Assembly: GCA_035307785.1 (NCBI GenBank) | Contig: DATGHS010000427.1 | Location: forward strand, 1 to 8,577 | Length of the DNA: 8,577 nt | Source: DATGHS01 sp035307785 | GTDB taxonomy: Bacteria; Planctomycetota; Planctomycetia; Gemmatales; Gemmataceae | Direction of reading: 5' to 3' | Shown here: positions 6,013 to 8,577 of the stretch, in pieces | Numbering within the stretch: position 1 is the first letter of the stretch | How the letters are laid out: each line of letters begins with the position of its first letter | Made by a program: the position numbers and the translations under genes | The notes under the pieces: generated by a model | Told to the model about the DNA's origin: nothing | The model's input: only the letters and a program-made list of their open reading frames with translations | Databases searched by the model: none

Positions 6013-7056
6013 ATGTTGAACCGGCGACCCGCGTTGACACTTGTCGAAGTGTTGGTCGTCATCGCCATCATAGCTATTTTGCTCGGAATGATATTGCCGG
6101 CCGTGCAGAAAGTTCGCTCCGCCGCAGCGCGCGTGCAATGCCAGAACAACCTCAAGCAGTTCGGCCTGGCATTGCACAATTACGAAGCGGCCAACCATAG
6201 TTTTCCCGCCGGGATGTACACCTCTTCATCCACGGTCTCCGACGCCAGCGCCACGGGATTCATTCCGTTGTTGCCGTTTTTGGAACAGGACAACGTGCGC
6301 AACCTATATCATTTCGACCTGCCCTGGTATGACCCGGCCAATTTTCAGCCGGTCAGCATTGAAGTGAAACTCTTCTACTGTCCCGCCAACCGCAATAGCG
6401 GTTCGCTCAACCTGGCTCTGATCGCTGCGCAGTGGGGCGTTCCGCTTCCGCCGACGGCAGCGGGTTGCGATTATGCCTTCTGCAAAGGGTCGAACGGAGG
6501 CATTTCGGCACGATGGGACCGTGTGCCGCCGGAAGTTCGCGGCGCTTTTGGCATCCGCCGGCCCGATCAGGCCGGCATTACGTTGGCTGAAATCACGGAC
6601 GGCACTAGCAACACGTTTGCCATTGGCGATGCGGCGGGCGGAGGAACTTGTCTGGTGCGCGACTTGAACAATCCGAATCAAGCCGCGATCGATCCGTTAA
6701 CCGGGCAGCCGGCGATCATCGAGCAATCATGGATCGCGGCCGGCGTCACCGACCCAGCCCATCCCTGGTACGGCTCCGTTTTCGCCGTCACCGCTCAATA
6801 CGGCTTAGCACCCGATCCTCGCGATGAGCCAATGAATCGCGCCTTGGTCACGCCAACGATCTTCAGCAACGATCCGCTGGGCGACAACTCACGTGGTAAG
6901 GACTTTGTCAGTGGCTTCCGGAGCCGGCATGATGGCGGCTGCAATTTCTTGTTTTGCGACGGCAGCGTTCGCATTGTACGCGACAGCATCGCGCCCGACA
7001 CGTACCGGGCTATGTCCACGATCGCCGGCGGCGAAGTCATTTCGGCGGATTTTTGA
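6013..7056 (+). CDS. DUF1559 protein with type IV pilin-like N-terminal methylation motif
   Basis: A 347-residue protein of the DUF1559 family, which is greatly expanded in Planctomycetes. The N-terminus has a basic leader (MLNRRPA) followed by LTLVEVLVVIAIIAIL, a prepilin/pseudopilin-type segment with Glu at position 5 of the mature form. Cleavage would fall after Ala7, where Gly is canonical. The helix continues into ILPAVQKVRSAAAR and CQNNLKQFGLALHNYE, the typical start of the DUF1559 domain. The C-terminal signature His-X9-Asp-Gly is present (His306, Asp316-Gly317; HDGGCNFLFCDGSVR). Type II secretion or surface pseudopilus-like structures are proposed for the family, but the exact function is unknown. 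The gene reads divergently from the oxidoreductase, and its stop codon overlaps the end of the convergent HEAT-repeat gene by 20 bp. Confidence 0.95.
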   Translation: MLNRRPALTLVEVLVVIAIIAILLGMILPAVQKVRSAAARVQCQNNLKQFGLALHNYEAANHSFPAGMYTSSSTVSDASATGFIPLLPFLEQDNVRNLYHFDLPWYDPANFQPVSIEVKLFYCPANRNSGSLNLALIAAQWGVPLPPTAAGCDYAFCKGSNGGISARWDRVPPEVRGAFGIRRPDQAGITLAEITDGTSNTFAIGDAAGGGTCLVRDLNNPNQAAIDPLTGQPAIIEQSWIAAGVTDPAHPWYGSVFAVTAQYGLAPDPRDEPMNRALVTPTIFSNDPLGDNSRGKDFVSGFRSRHDGGCNFLFCDGSVRIVRDSIAPDTYRAMSTIAGGEVISADF

Positions 7057-7510
7057 TCTTCTGAATGGCCTCGGCAGCGGCTTGTCGTACCAAATTGCTC
7101 GAATCCTCTTGCAATCGGCGTAGTGCCGGCAAAGCGTCGGCCGCTTCCGGGCCAATCCGGCCCAACGCGATTGCCCCCTGACGGCGCACTGCCCATTCGG
7201 CATCATTCAAGAGCGGCGTTAGTTCCGGTACCGCGGGCCTGGCGTCTGGACCAACGGCGCCGAGCGCCAGCGCGGCATTTTGCCGAACCAACGCATTGGG
7301 GCTCTTCAGCGCCTCGGTCAGTGCCGGCACCGCGGATTTTGCTTCCACTCCCCGTTGACTTAGTCCAAACGCGCCTTGCGTCTGCACCGCAGGATCCGGG
7401 CTGTGGAGCATCTTTTCCAGATCCGCAATGCTCTTACCCTCGTACGCAGGTTTTGAAGAGCAGCCGCCAAACTCAGTGACGAGGCAACAGGCAAGAACGG
7501 CCCTACACAT
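7037..7510 (-). CDS. Small HEAT-repeat lipoprotein
   Basis: The preferred start at 7510 gives 157 residues. MCRAVLACCLVTEFGGC is a short lipoprotein-type signal with candidate lipidated Cys17, although Glu13 in the hydrophobic core and Phe at -3 are not ideal. An in-frame ATG at 7564 would add 18 residues and give a long, Arg-rich n-region; neither start has a good Shine-Dalgarno. The mature protein carries four HEAT (PBS-lyase-like) helical repeats, at about 27-57, 58-90, 91-123 and 124-152, with repeating cores such as AVPALTEAL, VRQNAALALGAVGPDA and VRRQGAIALGRIGPEA. Such repeats form a protein-binding solenoid; the partner is unknown. The tail IKNPPK overlaps the end of the DUF1559 gene on the other strand. 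It lies 116 nt downstream of the surface-protein gene on the same strand, separated by a hairpin. Confidence 0.85.
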   Translation of the reverse strand: MCRAVLACCLVTEFGGCSSKPAYEGKSIADLEKMLHSPDPAVQTQGAFGLSQRGVEAKSAVPALTEALKSPNALVRQNAALALGAVGPDARPAVPELTPLLNDAEWAVRRQGAIALGRIGPEAADALPALRRLQEDSSNLVRQAAAEAIQKIKNPPK

Positions 7511-7582
7511 GTTCCAGCGTCGGTCGGTCAGCGGTGCACGGCTACTGCTTGGCGTGTACTTCATGGGCTTCGGCGCGGCTCA

Positions 7583-7617
7583 TATTTCGAGCGCGGACCA
7601 AATCTGCGCTCGAGATG
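7583..7617. terminator. Strong hairpin between surface-protein and HEAT genes (possible terminator)
   Basis: TCGAGCGC (7587-7594) and GCGCTCGA (7606-7613) form a perfect 8-bp stem. In the plus-strand transcript the stem extends inward by G.U, G-C and A-U to a CCAAA loop (7598-7602), and outward by U.G, U-A, A-U and U.G, giving 15 pairs in all. It starts ten bases past the stop (7627-7629) of the minus-strand surface-protein gene, where a terminator would be expected, but no U-run follows on the minus strand, and the wobble pairs become A/C mismatches there. It may be a terminator, an RNA-stability hairpin or a protein-binding dyad. Confidence 0.45.
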
Positions 7618-7626
7618 CGAGTCCAA

Positions 7627-8577
7627 TTACCTGGGGAGGCGAATGCGTTCCCCCGCCAGTTCTAACAAGTCAATAAGCGCTGATCCGTGATGTGGCGGCG
7701 GAGCTACAGGGATAATCGTTTTACCCGTTGGCAGACCGGCCGGCATAAATGGCGAGCCGCCGTTCCCCGTATAGCCGGCCATCGCCGCATCCCACAAGGC
7801 GAGCCAGTCTCGCAGGTTCCGTCCCGACGAGAATCCCCGTCCGCTCGCGGCTGCGGGAGAGATCGTGGCCGGACCGGTAGCGAGGCTCGCAAAGTTGTTC
7901 ACGCCACGGTTGACGGTCACGGTATCGAAATACTTGTCGCTGCCCAAAGCACGGAACGCGATGCCGCCGGACATGATGGCGGTCGTGCGCGCGGTCACCT
8001 GCTGCAGAAGCGTCGTGCCGTTGCTGTCGAAAAGTTTGCCGATGATGCTGCCGCTCGTGCCCCAGTCGACTTCCAGGCGATACCAATGGTTGGCAGAATA
8101 AGACTCGTTGACCGCGGCCAGATTCGTGTAGCCGTATCCCGAGTTCTGCTGAAGGGTAAGCTGCCCCGTGTTGGGTGCCGCTACCAACGAAAGCGTTCCC
8201 GTGGAACTGGCGCCGAAACCAAAATAGGCCCTGCCATTCGCCGAGCCGCCGAACTGCAGCCAAACGGACAATGTGTCGCCGGCTTTGACCTGAGCTGCGG
8301 GATCGTTGCGATATATCCAATCGCTGCCGTTGTACATATCGAGACCGTAGATGCCGTCATGGGCTGCCCAGGTTGCGCGGTAGGCGGTGAGATTACCGCC
8401 CACAACGTACCAGGAATCCGACGATTCAAAACCTTCAATCAAGGTTCCGCTGCCACCGCCGCTACCACCTCCACTACCGCCGCTGCCGGACGTACTAATG
8501 GCAAAACCGGCCGACGTTGCGCCGTTCAAGCTGCCGGATGAAGCGGCCAGCGTGTAGCCGGAGCCCGCAGCGCTGAT
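7627..8577 (-). CDS. C-terminal part of a large secreted surface protein with Gly/Ser linker and jelly-roll-like domain
   Basis: The frame is open to the window edge, so this is the last 316 residues of a longer protein; the TTG at 8529 is internal. Residues 1-29 (visible numbering), including GSGYTLAASSGSLNGATSAG, resemble the final strands of bacterial Ig-like repeats found in planctomycete surface proteins. Residues 30-44 are a Gly/Ser linker. Residues about 46-225 look like a concanavalin/LamG-like beta-sandwich: IEGFESSDSWYV, WLQFGGSANGRAYFGFGAS, ANHWYRLEVDWG, GTTLLQQVTA and FDTVTVNRG. Such domains often bind carbohydrate, but no binding site can be assigned here. The remaining roughly 90 residues (including GRNLRDWLALWDAAMAGYTG) form a non-repetitive tail rich in Gly, Pro and Ala, with no PEP-CTERM or LPXTG sorting signal. 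An extracellular location is inferred. The hairpin at 7583-7617 follows the stop. Confidence 0.82.
   Translation of the reverse strand: MSAAGSGYTLAASSGSLNGATSAGFAISTSGSGGSGGGSGGGSGTLIEGFESSDSWYVVGGNLTAYRATWAAHDGIYGLDMYNGSDWIYRNDPAAQVKAGDTLSVWLQFGGSANGRAYFGFGASSTGTLSLVAAPNTGQLTLQQNSGYGYTNLAAVNESYSANHWYRLEVDWGTSGSIIGKLFDSNGTTLLQQVTARTTAIMSGGIAFRALGSDKYFDTVTVNRGVNNFASLATGPATISPAAASGRGFSSGRNLRDWLALWDAAMAGYTGNGGSPFMPAGLPTGKTIIPVAPPPHHGSALIDLLELAGERIRLPR
8446..8490 (-). repeat. Gly/Ser linker minisatellite in the surface-protein gene
   Basis: Fifteen consecutive codons encode only Gly and Ser, mostly in the pattern SGGG/SGG. At DNA level these are imperfect 9-12-bp units, seen on the plus strand as repeated CCGCT(A/G)CC(A/G)CC blocks. 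The linker separates the Ig-like end from the jelly-roll-like domain. Such tracts can change length by slippage; whether this one does is not visible from one sequence. Confidence 0.7.

Noticed and set aside
5731..6198. 156-codon upstream in-frame extension of the oxidoreductase gene
   Set aside because: It runs across the divergent intergenic region and into the DUF1559 gene on the opposite strand. The family N-terminus and the Tat signal begin exactly at the ATG at 5730.
7511..7564. Longer HEAT-lipoprotein start at 7564
   Set aside because: It adds 18 residues, several of them Arg and Ser, giving a long n-region for a lipoprotein signal, and it has no ribosome-binding site. It remains possible, since the start at 7510 also lacks a clear site.
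7687..8541. 284-codon plus-strand open frame antisense to the surface-protein gene
   Set aside because: The composition is Arg/Gly/Ala-rich with no domain, while the minus-strand frame has clear beta-sandwich patterning and an obvious linker.

Overview
The window looks like a chromosomal segment of a planctomycete (Pirellulales/Gemmata-like), GC-rich. The evidence is the combination of gene families: a bacterial formylmethanofuran (tetrahydromethanopterin-linked C1) gene pair, a DUF1559-type pseudopilin-like protein, a Tat-exported Gfo/Idh/MocA oxidoreductase, a HEAT-repeat lipoprotein and a large secreted Gly/Ser-linked surface protein. This mixture is characteristic of Planctomycetes, but the assignment rests on gene families only; there is no rRNA or other taxonomic marker here.

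Layout. Positions 1-1982 (+): the 3' two thirds of fhcA overlapping fhcC, encoding two subunits of the formyltransferase/hydrolase complex. Positions 1983-2171: an intergenic stretch with two inverted-repeat structures. Positions 2172-3488 (+): a predicted exported outer-membrane beta-barrel protein of unrecognised family. Positions 5730-3528 (-): a likely two-gene unit, a Tat-signal Gfo/Idh/MocA oxidoreductase followed after 43 nt by a class I SAM methyltransferase, convergent with the barrel gene. Positions 5731-6012: a divergent promoter region. Positions 6013-7056 (+): a DUF1559 protein with a prepilin-like N-terminus. Positions 7510-7037 (-): a small HEAT-repeat lipoprotein gene whose 3' end overlaps that of the DUF1559 gene by 20 bp. 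Positions 8577-7627 (-): the C-terminal part of a large secreted protein running off the right edge. A strong hairpin lies at 7583-7617, between the last two genes.

How the genes work together. Only fhcA-fhcC form an obvious functional pair (C1 oxidation or formaldehyde detoxification via formyl-methanofuran hydrolysis). The oxidoreductase and methyltransferase may be co-transcribed, but no shared pathway is evident. Four of the remaining products (barrel, DUF1559 protein, HEAT lipoprotein, surface protein) are predicted to be envelope-associated or secreted. I see no tRNA, rRNA, CRISPR array, transposase, toxin-antitoxin pair or defence gene, and no convincing evidence for a novel multi-gene system. 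The items most worth following are the unrecognised barrel protein with its dyad-rich leader, the hairpin at 7583-7617, and the fhcA-fhcC arrangement.
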